Shown in pieces: positions 54,790-63,496 of a stretch of 64,000 nucleotides of DNA; positions within the stretch are counted from its first letter, which is position 1; each line of letters begins with the position of its first letter. This DNA is from Candidatus Cloacimonas sp. (GTDB lineage: Bacteria > Cloacimonadota > Cloacimonadia > Cloacimonadales > Cloacimonadaceae). Below the pieces are notes generated by a model. It did no database searches. It worked only from the letters and a program-made list of their open reading frames with translations, and was not told where the DNA came from. Made by a program: the position numbers and the translations under genes. The stretch is from positions 1 to 64,000 of the forward strand of contig JALOCJ010000007.1 of assembly GCA_023227825.1 (NCBI GenBank), written 5' to 3'.

Positions 54790-55461
54790 ATGTGTGGACG
54801 TTTTGCCCAGGTTATTAAATATCAAGACCTGAAAAAAATGAAAGATGAACTGAAAATCAAAGAGAGCTCGGAACAGCTGGAATTGAACTATAATGTAGCT
54901 CCAACGAATACTGTTGCTGCTGTAGTTGCCAAAGATGGCTTTCGTTATCTGGGCTTTTTTCGTTGGGGTTTAATTCCTTCCTGGAGCAAAAATATTCCCC
55001 AGCAGGCACTAATTAATGTTCGCAGTGAAACCATTCTGGAAAAACCAAGTTTTAAAGCATCGTTTTTGCGCAGGCGTTGTTTGATTCCTGCCAATGGATT
55101 TTATGAATGGCGCAAAACAGATAAGCAACCCTTTTTTATTAAGGCAAAAGGAGATAATTTGCTTTATCTGGCTGGTATTTATGATTCCTGGTATGGTCCT
55201 GACGGCAGCTTTATACCTTCTTTGGGAATAATTACCACTTCTGCCAATGATTATATTCAGCCCTTACATAAGAGAATGCCACTTTTGCTAAATCCTTCTT
55301 TATATGATATTTGGCTGAATCCTGAAGCACAAAATCCCCAGGAACTGCAAAAATTGTTGCAGGTTCCTGCGGAATTGGAACTGGAAATGTATCCTGTAAG
55401 CAAAAGAGTGAACAAACCTGAAAACAACGATGCGGACTGTCTTAAACCGATTGCGCTTTAG
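54790..55461 (+). CDS. SRAP-domain protein (abasic-site DNA-protein crosslinker, YedK/HMCES family)
   Basis: This 223-residue protein has the family's catalytic Cys2 exposed after methionine removal (MCGRFAQ). The further motifs are YNVAPT (about 35-40), INVRSETI (about 76-83), NGFYEWR and the histidine in LHKRMPLLL. These proteins trap abasic sites in single-stranded DNA. It is divergently oriented to nth, another abasic-site enzyme, across a shared gap of about 100 bp, suggesting related regulation. Confidence 0.95.
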   Translation: MCGRFAQVIKYQDLKKMKDELKIKESSEQLELNYNVAPTNTVAAVVAKDGFRYLGFFRWGLIPSWSKNIPQQALINVRSETILEKPSFKASFLRRRCLIPANGFYEWRKTDKQPFFIKAKGDNLLYLAGIYDSWYGPDGSFIPSLGIITTSANDYIQPLHKRMPLLLNPSLYDIWLNPEAQNPQELQKLLQVPAELELEMYPVSKRVNKPENNDADCLKPIAL

Positions 55462-55494
55462 ACAGGACAAAATTATTTTTATAAGGCACCGAAT

Positions 55495-56577
55495 ATGGAG
55501 AACTTAAAAAAACAAATTTTGATTGTGGATGATGATTTAGCTATTCTGGATTGCATCCGAATGAGCTTACAAAAGGATTTTCCCTGTAGAATAACTGCCT
55601 GTAGTGATTCCCGGGAAGCACTGGAACTGCTGGAAAGTAATATTTTCAATGTAGTTATTTCCGATATTGCAATGCCCAATCTTTCCGGATTTCAGCTTTT
55701 GGAATATATCAATAAATTGAATCCTAATATCCCGGTTATTCTAATTACTGGTGAAGCTAATCCGGAAAAAATACGCTCTGCAGTCCAATTAGGCGCTTTT
55801 GATATTCTCCATAAACCCTTTGAATTGTCCGATTTGCATATTTCAGTTAAGCAAGCATTACATAAAAATTCCCTCCTTCTGCAAAATGAAATGTATCGCT
55901 TAAATCTGGAAGAACTTGTGGAAAAAAGAACAAAGGAACTCTATATTGCCCAAAGCCAACTGGAAAAGAACTATCTAAATACTATTCACGCAATGGTTAA
56001 TGCAATGGAAGCAAACGATATTTATATTCGCGGTCATTCTGAAAGAGTTACCGTTTTAAGCATTATGCTGGGTAAAATTATAGGGCTGGATGCAGATGAC
56101 CTTAAAATTTTAAGGATTGGTGCTATCCTTCACGATTTGGGCAAAATTGGCATTTACGACACTCTTCTCAATAAAAAAGGGTCTTTAACCTCCAGCGAAT
56201 ATGAACTGATCAAACAGCATCCCGTTATTGGAGCTAAAATTATTCGCCCCATTGGTTTACCAACTCCTGTCCACGAAATAATTCTCCAACACCACGAATG
56301 GTTTAACGGAAATGGCTATCCTTATGGCTTAACCGGTAACCAAATTTCTCCTTTAGCCAGAATTGTTGCTATTGCTGATGCTTACGATGCTATGACCAGT
56401 AAGAGAGCATACCGCGAAAATCTGGATGCCGAATCTGCCAGACAGGAAGTGATGAATAATGTTGGAATTCAGTTTGATCCTGATTATGGAAGGGTTTTCT
56501 TTGATTATTATTCTCAAATTATTGAGCCGGTTAGTGATAGTCCCGCAATCCAGAATCTGTTGTTTGATATGTTATAA
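55495..56577 (+). CDS. response regulator with HD-GYP phosphodiesterase domain
   Basis: This 360-residue protein has an N-terminal receiver domain with acidic residues at 12-14, phospho-acceptor D57 and K107. A coiled-coil linker (about 125-160) and an HD-GYP domain follow, with H181 region (HSERV), HD (213-214, HDLGKIG) and HHEWFNGNGYP (266-276). Such proteins hydrolyse cyclic di-GMP under control of a sensor kinase. No kinase gene is adjacent, so it is an orphan regulator here. Confidence 0.94.
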   Translation: MENLKKQILIVDDDLAILDCIRMSLQKDFPCRITACSDSREALELLESNIFNVVISDIAMPNLSGFQLLEYINKLNPNIPVILITGEANPEKIRSAVQLGAFDILHKPFELSDLHISVKQALHKNSLLLQNEMYRLNLEELVEKRTKELYIAQSQLEKNYLNTIHAMVNAMEANDIYIRGHSERVTVLSIMLGKIIGLDADDLKILRIGAILHDLGKIGIYDTLLNKKGSLTSSEYELIKQHPVIGAKIIRPIGLPTPVHEIILQHHEWFNGNGYPYGLTGNQISPLARIVAIADAYDAMTSKRAYRENLDAESARQEVMNNVGIQFDPDYGRVFFDYYSQIIEPVSDSPAIQNLLFDML

Positions 56578-56608
56578 AAATAATTAGTAAAGAATATAAG
56601 GAGTTATA

Positions 56609-57265
56609 ATGGTTCAAATTATCAGTCCTGCAGAAGCAGCTGCTATGATTAAACCCGGAAACCGTCTTGCTATTGGCGGTTTCTTAGCTGTTGGAGCTCC
56701 GGAGACCATCATTGATGCTATGGTTGAAAACGGAAATAAAGACCTCCATATAATCGTTATTGCTTCCGACTGGGAAGACCGGGGTGTGGGTAAACTTGTT
56801 GTAAACAAAATGGTTAAAAGCGCACAGGTCTCGCATATGGGAACAAATAAGGCAATTCAGGCACAAATGAATGCCGGTGAAATTGATATTGAACTTGTTC
56901 CCCAAGGAACACTTATGGAAAGAGTTCGCGCTTTTGGAGCCGGTTTAGGAGGTATTTTAACGCCCACAGGATTAGGCACAATTGTGGCTGAAGGGAAACA
57001 AATTATTACCCTTGAAGGAAAGGATTATCTTCTGGAAACCGCTATTCCGAGTGATTTTGCTCTCATTAAAGCCCATAAAGCTGATAAATTAGGAAACTTA
57101 ACTTACCGTAAAACAGCCCGTAACAGTAATCCTATTATGGCTATGGCAGGGAAAATCACTATTGCAGAAGTTGATGAAATCGTGGAAATCGGAGAACTGG
57201 ACCCCGAAGAAGTGATTACTCCAGGTATTTTTGTAAATTATCTTATTTTAGCAAAGGAGAATTAA
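56609..57265 (+). CDS. 3-oxoacid/acyl CoA-transferase, subunit A
   Basis: This 218-residue subunit has the family signatures GGFLAVGAPE (about 23-32) and a GGILTPTGLGT segment (about 113-123). With the next gene it forms a family I CoA-transferase that moves CoA between carboxylic acids (acetoacetate, butyrate or acetate type). The ribosome site (aaggag) is good and the gap to subunit B is 1 bp. Substrate preference cannot be read from sequence; a fermentative role is likely. Confidence 0.9.
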   Translation: MVQIISPAEAAAMIKPGNRLAIGGFLAVGAPETIIDAMVENGNKDLHIIVIASDWEDRGVGKLVVNKMVKSAQVSHMGTNKAIQAQMNAGEIDIELVPQGTLMERVRAFGAGLGGILTPTGLGTIVAEGKQIITLEGKDYLLETAIPSDFALIKAHKADKLGNLTYRKTARNSNPIMAMAGKITIAEVDEIVEIGELDPEEVITPGIFVNYLILAKEN

Positions 57266-57266
57266 A

Positions 57267-57920
57267 ATGGCATTAGATAAAAGAGCGATGATCGGAGCCC
57301 GTATAGCCAAAGAATTTAAAGATGGCGATTATGTAAATTTGGGCATTGGTTTACCTACTGAAGCTGCAAATCACATTCCTGAAGGGATTAATGTTATTTT
57401 CCAGTCCGAAAACGGACTTTTAGGTGCCGGTCCTAAACCTCCTGAAGGACAGGAAGATAAAGATATGATCAATGCCGGAGGTGGATACATAACCTGTATT
57501 CCGGGAGCAAGCTTTTTTGATTCTGCTACCTCTTTTGCCATAATTCGCGGGAGTCATATTGATGCCACTGTTTTAGGTGCCCTGCAAGTTGATCAGGAAG
57601 GGAATTTAGCTAATTGGCTAATTCCCGGAAAAATGATTCCCGGAATGGGAGGAGCTATGGATTTGGTGACTGGAGCGAAAAAAGTTATTGTAGCAATGGA
57701 ACATTGCGATAAATATGGCAAGTCCAAAATCCTGAAAAAATGCACTTTACCGCTTACCGCTAAAGGGAAAGTGAACCTCATTATTACCGATATGGCTGTG
57801 ATAGAAGTTTGTGCTGAGGGACTTTATTTGCGCGAAATTGCCGCAGGACTTACTCTTGAAAATGTAATTCAGGCAACGGAGGCAGAACTTATTATCCCGG
57901 AAAGGGTAAATACCTTTTAA
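57267..57920 (+). CDS. 3-oxoacid/acyl CoA-transferase, subunit B
   Basis: This 217-residue subunit carries the catalytic glutamate E48 (FQSENGLLGAGP), which forms the glutamyl-CoA thioester, and the GGAMDLVTGAKKVIV segment. It is paired with subunit A in one operon and ends before a long palindromic intergenic structure shared with the convergent hflX gene. Confidence 0.92.
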   Translation: MALDKRAMIGARIAKEFKDGDYVNLGIGLPTEAANHIPEGINVIFQSENGLLGAGPKPPEGQEDKDMINAGGGYITCIPGASFFDSATSFAIIRGSHIDATVLGALQVDQEGNLANWLIPGKMIPGMGGAMDLVTGAKKVIVAMEHCDKYGKSKILKKCTLPLTAKGKVNLIITDMAVIEVCAEGLYLREIAAGLTLENVIQATEAELIIPERVNTF

Positions 57921-57975
57921 CATTCCGAATTTGTTGTATAATTTCGTCCGAGCATTGAATCAGGATAATCTCTCG

Positions 57976-58060
57976 CTTAATTATCTGTGGTAGAGCTATG
58001 GTGGTGATACTTGGCAAAATACCAGTATAGACCACCTTATCTCCACCATAACTAATTAAG
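57976..58060. other. large nested palindrome between convergent genes
   Basis: The outer arms cttaatta (57976-57983) and taattaag (58053-58060) enclose complementary segments (tatggtgg / ccaccata) and an inner hairpin of ggtggt-g-atac-t-tgg against cca-gtat-ag-accacc. The unpaired bases leave a roughly 35-nt foldback. It has no T-run, so it may be a structured RNA or mobile-element remnant more than a classic terminator. Confidence 0.55.
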
Positions 58061-58092
58061 CAGAAAACAGGTTTCCTTGTGGCATTCAAATT

Positions 58093-59433
58093 TTATTTCT
58101 CATTCTTTATTTCCACCATATATTCTTCCACTAAATACCTGTCATCCCGGCTGATTTCCACTTCCACATATATTCCATCCTCTTTGTAATCCTCACTGAT
58201 AATTTCTGCAATATCGTGTAGTTTGGATACAAGAGCTGTTTTCTCATAAGGTATTTTTAACTGTAAAATCCTGTTTCCTAAAAGAACTTCTTCCACTTTG
58301 GCGAGCAATTTGTCTATATTTATGCCTTGGATAGCGGAAATAAAAACCCCTTCCGGAAAACGGCTTTCCAATACAGACACCCATACTGAATCCACATTGT
58401 CTATTTTATTGAAGACAATAATTTGTGGAATTGCTTCAGCTCCAATTTGTTGCAAAACCGAATTCACCTGCTGGATATAATATTCAAAGCGCTCATCGGA
58501 AACATCTACAATATGCAATAGCAAATTAGCATCCTGCACTTCCATTAAAGTTGCCTTGAAAGAAGCAACTAAATGATGAGGCAGTTTGGAAATAAAACCT
58601 ACTGTATCCGATAGCACAACCGGATTTCCTGTAGAAAGTTTCAGCTGTCTGGAAGTGGAATCTAAGGTGGCAAAAAGTTTATCTTCCACCAGCACATTAG
58701 CATTAGTTAACAGATTAAAAAGTGTTGATTTACCAGCATTAGTATAACCTGCCAAACATATTTTGCGGGCTTTTTCGCGTTGCTTACGTTGGGTTTCTTT
58801 CTGATGTTGGATGTTTTCTATTGCTTTGTTGATTTTGCGGATTTTATCTTTAATCAGCCGTCTGTCTATTTCAATCTGTTTTTCTCCCATTCCTCTTGTT
58901 GCAGAACCACCTGTATTTCTCACTCCCCCTCGTTCTTTATCAAAATGTTCCCACATCCTTTTTAAACGAGGTAATTGATATTCCAGTTCGGCAAGATGAA
59001 CTTGCAGTTTTGCTTCCCGTGTTTTGGCATGTTTATGGAAGATATCCAAAATCACTTCAGTGCGGTCCATAACTTTTATTTGATAGTCCCTTTCAATATT
59101 ATATGCTTGAGAAGGACCCAGTTCATCATTAACGATTAGGATATCTGCCTGTGCTTGCATCATTTTTTGGCTTAAATCGGTCAAAAAACCCTTGCCAAAG
59201 TAGGTTCCTCTTTCGGGAGCATTTCTTTTTTGATGGTAAGTTCCTAAAACCTGGATGCCAGCTGTTGCAGCCAGGCGTTCCAGTTCGTTTAGCGATTCCT
59301 CAATGTCTTTCTTCGTCTCTGTGGAATTTGCCAAAGCAGCCAAAAAAGCTGTCTTTTCGGTTCTTTCTGCTTCTTCCCAGTTTTCGGGTTCCAGCTCAAA
59401 TTCATCTAAAGCGTTATATTCTTCATTATTCAT
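58093..59433 (-). CDS. hflX: GTPase HflX
   Basis: This 446-residue ribosome-associated GTPase helps rescue or split ribosomes under stress. The N-terminal HflX domain (about 45-165) includes GTYHQKRNAPERGTYFG-like sequence. A glycine-rich loop (GGSATRGMGEKQIE) and helical linker lead to the G domain: GYTNAGKST (229-237), DTVGF (276-280), NKID (about 344-347). A normal full-length member; the short C-terminal domain is present. It lies convergent with the CoA-transferase operon. Confidence 0.95.
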   Translation of the reverse strand: MNNEEYNALDEFELEPENWEEAERTEKTAFLAALANSTETKKDIEESLNELERLAATAGIQVLGTYHQKRNAPERGTYFGKGFLTDLSQKMMQAQADILIVNDELGPSQAYNIERDYQIKVMDRTEVILDIFHKHAKTREAKLQVHLAELEYQLPRLKRMWEHFDKERGGVRNTGGSATRGMGEKQIEIDRRLIKDKIRKINKAIENIQHQKETQRKQREKARKICLAGYTNAGKSTLFNLLTNANVLVEDKLFATLDSTSRQLKLSTGNPVVLSDTVGFISKLPHHLVASFKATLMEVQDANLLLHIVDVSDERFEYYIQQVNSVLQQIGAEAIPQIIVFNKIDNVDSVWVSVLESRFPEGVFISAIQGINIDKLLAKVEEVLLGNRILQLKIPYEKTALVSKLHDIAEIISEDYKEDGIYVEVEISRDDRYLVEEYMVEIKNEK

Positions 59434-59636
59434 ATTTTACTTATATCCTGCACTTATATCTGCTGTCAAGGAAAAATGATTATTCCTGCAGATTTCGCTT
59501 TGGCAGAGATGAAACAACAAAAATAATAGATGTCCTGAACCTGTCTGATAAAGATGCGATTTTCTGCTCCCAGAGAACTGGCAAGAAATGGCTTGACAAA
59601 AATCCCTTCTAAAAATGTGAAGTATAAAATATATAG

Positions 59637-59722
59637 GGAGGATTAGTCCTAATCGGTAAGGCAGCGGTCTTGAAAACCGCCGGGTTATGCCCTTGGGGGT
59701 TCGAATCCCTCATCCTCCGCCA
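59637..59722 (+). tRNA. tRNA-Ser (UGA)
   Basis: The acceptor stem ggaggat/atcctcc, anticodon stem gcggt/accgc with loop cttgaaa (anticodon TGA), a long variable arm typical of serine tRNA, the T-loop ggttcgaatcc and an encoded CCA at 59720-59722 are all present. It is the first of four tRNA genes on this strand. Confidence 0.95.
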
Positions 59723-59746
59723 GAAAATAAAAACCAAAATATATCA

Positions 59747-59838
59747 GGAGAGGTGACCGAGTTGGCTTAAGGTGCACGCCTGCTAAGCGTGTGTGGATTA
59801 AAAGTCCACCCAGGGTTCAAATCCCTGCCTCTCCGCCA
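59747..59838 (+). tRNA. tRNA-Ser (GCU)
   Basis: The acceptor stem ggagagg/cctctcc, anticodon stem cacgc/gcgtg with loop ctgctaa (anticodon GCT), a long variable arm (gtgtggattaaaagtccac) and encoded CCA (59836-59838) identify a second serine tRNA. Confidence 0.95.
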
Positions 59839-59856
59839 TTTATAAAAAAAAATTGC

Positions 59857-59931
59857 TGGGCAGTCGCCAAGTGGTAAGGCAGCAGGTTTTGGTCCTGCCA
59901 TACGAGGGTTCGAATCCTTCCTGCCCAGCCA
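59857..59931 (+). tRNA. tRNA-Gln (UUG)
   Basis: The acceptor stem tgggcag/ctgccca, anticodon stem gcagg/cctgc with loop ttttggt (anticodon TTG), short variable loop and encoded CCA (59929-59931) support this gene. A U1-A72 pair in the acceptor is characteristic of bacterial glutamine tRNA. Confidence 0.95.
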
Positions 59932-59946
59932 AAACATAAAACCTGT

Positions 59947-60020
59947 TGGGATGTCGTCTAATGGTAGGACAGCGGACTCTGGATCCGTATGTGAGGGTTC
60001 AACTCCTTCCATCCCAGCCA
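59947..60020 (+). tRNA. tRNA-Gln (CUG)
   Basis: The acceptor stem tgggatg/catccca, anticodon loop ctctgga (anticodon CTG) and encoded CCA (60018-60020) identify a second glutamine tRNA with a different anticodon. The four tRNAs are 15-24 bp apart and are probably processed from one transcript. Confidence 0.95.
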
Positions 60021-60029
60021 GTTTTAGAA

Positions 60030-60047
60030 AAAAGGAAGATTCCTTTT
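60030..60047 (+). terminator. possible weak terminator after the tRNA cluster
   Basis: A seven-base-pair hairpin (aaaagga/tcctttt with AGAT loop) lies 9 bp after the last tRNA. The stem is AT-rich and its own 3' arm supplies the T-run, so termination strength is uncertain. Confidence 0.35.
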
Positions 60048-60115
60048 GGAGAGTGTTCTTTTCAGTGATTAGAAGGAGCTAACTTCTATAATATTATGCC
60101 AGTTATATTTTTCTA

Positions 60116-60145
60116 TTGACAGGTAAAAGGATTTTCAGGCATAAG
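60116..60145 (+). promoter_or_regulatory. possible promoter of the HEAT-protein/greA/M18 unit
   Basis: A perfect -35 (TTGACA, 60116-60121) is followed after 18 bp by CATAAG (60140-60145), a four-of-six -10 match. It lies about 40 bp before the ATG at 60185. The weak -10 makes this a moderate call. Confidence 0.4.
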
Positions 60146-60184
60146 GATAAATAAGAGAGAAAATGTAAAAAGCGGGAGAAAAAG

Positions 60185-60997
60185 ATGCTTACCATTGACT
60201 GGAAGGAACGGCTGAATATAGATACAGCTGATTTCCTGAAAAATAAACTGCCGAAAGGTGATTATGATTTTGAGATCATCTTTATTGCATATCCGGAAAG
60301 GGTAAATGGAAAAATTCCCGCTGAAGTTATTACCCAGGTAGCAAGTAATATTGTTCAACAATTGGGAAAAAAGCATGATGCTTATCTTCCATTTTACAGG
60401 GTTTTATGGAATAAAAAAGGAGAATACGGCAAAATTGCCTTTACTCAGATTTTAAACAAACTGCTGAATCGTAAACCCTCTGTTTATCTGCCTCTTTTGG
60501 AAGAAGCACTTTCCACTGCTACTATGACAGAAATCAATGCCTTATTTGATAAAGTTATGTTACCTCTTTTACGCAAGTATCCTGAAAAATATCTGGATAA
60601 GGTTTTTCATTACAGCAATAGTTCAAATCCCGCTTTACAGAAGTCCGCCTTAAACTTATTAATAAAACTGGTGAAAAGACGCGAAGACCTTATTCCTCAA
60701 ATTATGACCTTTTTTACCAGGCAATGGTTATCTCCTTTAGGAGAAGCAGTTCCTTATCATATTACAATGCTGAAGACGGTTGTAAAGTTAAATCCTGAAT
60801 ATTACTTAAAAATATGGCAGGAATTCAGTTTCAGTCGTGATCCTCAAATTGTAGAATTGCTCTGTGCTTCAATAACGGACTATTTTCCGGAGCTGGAAAG
60901 TCCTGTAGAGATTTGGACAAAAAGCGGAAATGCTCGTTTGAAAAAAGCTGCTACTTCCGCTCAGCGAACTTTGAAAAAGAAAAAAGGAGACCAATAA
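60185..60997 (+). CDS. HEAT-repeat-like helical protein
   Basis: This 270-residue, all-helical protein has repeated helix pairs (for example LLNRKPSVYLPLLEEAL, NPALQKSALNLLIKLV, DPQIVELLCASITDYF) and a lysine-rich C-terminal tail (TLKKKKGDQ). It resembles AlkD-type or general HEAT solenoids, like the protein at 18021, though direct similarity between the two is weak by eye. The gene is followed within 3 bp by greA. Function is unknown; nucleic-acid or protein binding is a guess. Confidence 0.6.
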   Translation: MLTIDWKERLNIDTADFLKNKLPKGDYDFEIIFIAYPERVNGKIPAEVITQVASNIVQQLGKKHDAYLPFYRVLWNKKGEYGKIAFTQILNKLLNRKPSVYLPLLEEALSTATMTEINALFDKVMLPLLRKYPEKYLDKVFHYSNSSNPALQKSALNLLIKLVKRREDLIPQIMTFFTRQWLSPLGEAVPYHITMLKTVVKLNPEYYLKIWQEFSFSRDPQIVELLCASITDYFPELESPVEIWTKSGNARLKKAATSAQRTLKKKKGDQ

Positions 60998-61000
60998 AAT

Positions 61001-61480
61001 TTGGATTTTAACCAATTTATTACCAAAACCGGAATGCAACGGTTACAAAAAAGAATAAATGAACTGCTTGCCGAACGCCCGGAAGTTCTTAAAGCTGTAG
61101 CTATTGCTCGTGAATTCGGGGACTTAAGTGAAAATGCAGAATATAAAGCAGCCAAAGAAAGACAACGAGCTATTGATAGTGAAATTGACTATCTCAGAAG
61201 ACGCAGTGCCAGTTTGAAAGTGATAGATACTAATGAATTTCCCAAAGATATGGTTCGTTTCGGAACTTATTGTGTAGCAGAAGATATCAACACGAAAGAA
61301 TGTATATGTTACCATCTGGTTGGTCCCGAAGAGCTGAATTTTTACAACGAGGAAGGCATTCAGGAGGTCTCAATTGTTTCCCCCATCGGCAAAGCTTTAT
61401 TAAGTAAAAAAATAGGTGAAATAGCCAAAGTTAAAGCTCCAATAGGAGAAAGACAATTGAAGATAAGAGAAATTAAATAG
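61001..61480 (+). CDS. greA: transcription elongation factor GreA
   Basis: This 159-residue protein starts at TTG (61001), with aaggag about 11 bp upstream inside the previous gene's end. The N-terminal coiled coil has the conserved tip (REFGDLSENAEYKAAKERQ, about 43-61) that inserts into the RNA polymerase channel and stimulates transcript cleavage. The C-terminal FKBP-like domain (SIVSPIGKALLSKKIGEI) is intact. Length matches the family. Confidence 0.93.
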   Translation: MDFNQFITKTGMQRLQKRINELLAERPEVLKAVAIAREFGDLSENAEYKAAKERQRAIDSEIDYLRRRSASLKVIDTNEFPKDMVRFGTYCVAEDINTKECICYHLVGPEELNFYNEEGIQEVSIVSPIGKALLSKKIGEIAKVKAPIGERQLKIREIK

Positions 61481-61495
61481 ACAACTGGAGATATA

Positions 61496-62902
61496 ATGAA
61501 AAAGACAAAACAAGAAAAACTTACCTACGAACGCAGAAATTTCTGGAAAGAAGCCAATCCCGAAGAACAAAAGAAGGCAATGGCTTATGCAATACCCTAT
61601 ATTGAATTTCTGAATAAAGCTAAAACGGAACGCGAGACAATTTCCTATACCCTGGACATATTAAAGAATAATAAGTTTACGCCTTATGGTAAAAAAGGCA
61701 GCCGTAAGGTCTATAGTGTTTTTCACAATAAAACAATGGCAATGGCGGTAATTGGAACTGAACCAATTTCCAGGGGATTTAATATGATAGCTGCTCATAT
61801 TGATTCTCCCAGGGTTGACCTTAAACAGAATCCTCTATATGAAGATAGCAATAGTGCTTTAAGCTGTATGCGGACTCACTATTATGGCGGAATTAAAAAA
61901 TATCAGTGGGTTTCTACTCCTCTGGCTTTACATGGAGTTATTATTAAAAATGACGGCTCGGTTTTGCACATCTCAATTGGCGAAAAAGATGATGAACCGG
62001 TATTTGTAATTCCCGACCTTTTACCTCATTTGGCAGGTAAGGAACAATATACCAAGAATTTAGCTGACGCAATAGAAGCCGGTAAAATGAATCTTGTTTT
62101 TTCAGGTATGCAGGAACCGGGTAATGATAAAAAAGAAGCAATCAAGGAATATGCATTAAAACGGTTGAATGAAAAATACGGTATTTCCGAAGCTGATTTT
62201 CAAAGTGCGGAATTGCAATTAGTTCCAGCTTTTAAAGCGCGTCATTCAGGTTTTGATAATTCCCTGGTAATTGGTTATGGACAGGATGATCGTATTTGTG
62301 CCTATAATGCTTTGATGGCTTTAACAGATAATCTTTCCCAGAAGCCGAAACGCACAATGGTGGTCTATTTTTCCGATAAGGAAGAAGTTGGCAGTCAGGG
62401 AAATACGGGTGCTCAAAGCATTTTTATTCAGGATTTTATTTCCGATTTACTGGCTCACAACAATGAAGACAACAGCAGTGTAAACTTGCGTAAGACATTT
62501 ATAAACAGTCAGATATTAAGCGCTGATGTATCTGCTGCTATTGATCCCAATTATCCTAATGTGCATGAAAAACAGAATGCCGTTATTTTCAATTATGGTA
62601 TCGGCATATCCAAATTTACGGGAAGAGGAGGAAAATATAGTTGCAATGATGCTAATGCCGAATTTGTAGCCAAAGTTATCCGCATTTTCAATCAGGAAAA
62701 AGTTTTCTGGCAATCAGGAGAACTGGGAAAAGTAGATGAAGGTGGCGGTGGAACTATTGCTTACTTTCTTTCCAATTTGGGAGCTGAAGTTTTAGATTGC
62801 GGAGTGGGCTTAATGGGAATGCATTCGCTTTATGAATTGTGTTCCAAGGCAGATTTATATTCCACCTATCTTGGTTACAAGGCATTTTTACAAGCTGATT
62901 AA
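61496..62902 (+). CDS. M18-family aminopeptidase
   Basis: This 468-residue metallopeptidase has the M18 motifs: AAHIDSPR (first metal histidine, about 99-106), GFDNSLV (aspartate, near 254), SDKEEVGSQGNTGA (catalytic and metal glutamates, about 297-310), and near the end CNDANAEF and VGLMGMHS (last metal histidine). Members release N-terminal amino acids from peptides in the cytoplasm. With the M16C and C25 proteases elsewhere in the window it suggests peptide use as a food source. It follows greA after 15 bp. Confidence 0.92.
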   Translation: MKKTKQEKLTYERRNFWKEANPEEQKKAMAYAIPYIEFLNKAKTERETISYTLDILKNNKFTPYGKKGSRKVYSVFHNKTMAMAVIGTEPISRGFNMIAAHIDSPRVDLKQNPLYEDSNSALSCMRTHYYGGIKKYQWVSTPLALHGVIIKNDGSVLHISIGEKDDEPVFVIPDLLPHLAGKEQYTKNLADAIEAGKMNLVFSGMQEPGNDKKEAIKEYALKRLNEKYGISEADFQSAELQLVPAFKARHSGFDNSLVIGYGQDDRICAYNALMALTDNLSQKPKRTMVVYFSDKEEVGSQGNTGAQSIFIQDFISDLLAHNNEDNSSVNLRKTFINSQILSADVSAAIDPNYPNVHEKQNAVIFNYGIGISKFTGRGGKYSCNDANAEFVAKVIRIFNQEKVFWQSGELGKVDEGGGGTIAYFLSNLGAEVLDCGVGLMGMHSLYELCSKADLYSTYLGYKAFLQAD

Positions 62903-62905
62903 ATA

Positions 62906-63481
62906 ATGAATAAATATTGGCTGCTCGTCTGTTTTCTTTTGCTCATATCCGAACTCCTTTCATTCCAAGATCCTATCACCCTTGGACAAATCATATCGGA
63001 AATAGCAACGGAGATTCAGATCGGGCAGCCCATTTTTTTAGATATAAATTGCGGAGAATGGAATCCTGTTTTAACCCAAAAATTAAGTGCCGAGCTTTTA
63101 GAAAAAGGTGCTGATTTGCGTTACAACTTATCAGATACCAAAATTGCTCAGGCATATCCTGAAGATGAAAAAGTCCCCGATTTTTCCATCCCCGGATTGG
63201 AAAAAGCTTTGCTGGTTCAAATAAATCTTAATATTGTGTGGCAGGAAACCGTAAAGAGCAGTTTCTTCTCCTACCGCACTGAACGGTATCCTGTCCACAT
63301 TTTTGAAATTAGGCAGATTCAACTTCCTGCTCAACAAATCCTTAAAATTTCCACCTACAGTTTACCGCGTCCCAATCCGGATAGTTCAGGAACGGGTTCT
63401 TTACATTTTCGTTGGTTTGAGCCCTTAGTTGCCGGTGCAGCTATTGGTTCTCTTATTTTTCTCCTCTGGAATTTTGATTAA
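62906..63481 (+). CDS. unknown protein with signal peptide and C-terminal transmembrane helix
   Basis: This 191-residue protein has an N-terminal signal sequence (about 4-19) and a C-terminal hydrophobic helix (about 171-187, GAAIGSLIFLLW). Between them is an alpha/beta region beginning ITLGQIISEIATEIQIGQPI that loosely resembles FlgO/CsgG-like lipoprotein domains with a role in outer-membrane assembly. I do not assign a family. It lies 3 bp after the M18 gene and 15 bp before the bamD-like gene, so a link to envelope biogenesis is possible. Confidence 0.6.
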   Translation: MNKYWLLVCFLLLISELLSFQDPITLGQIISEIATEIQIGQPIFLDINCGEWNPVLTQKLSAELLEKGADLRYNLSDTKIAQAYPEDEKVPDFSIPGLEKALLVQINLNIVWQETVKSSFFSYRTERYPVHIFEIRQIQLPAQQILKISTYSLPRPNPDSSGTGSLHFRWFEPLVAGAAIGSLIFLLWNFD

Positions 63482-63496
63482 AAAAAGGAACTTATT

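Noticed and set aside
59767..60012. Open frame of 81 codons on the minus strand
   Set aside because: It runs antisense through three tRNA genes and is a known kind of false prediction.
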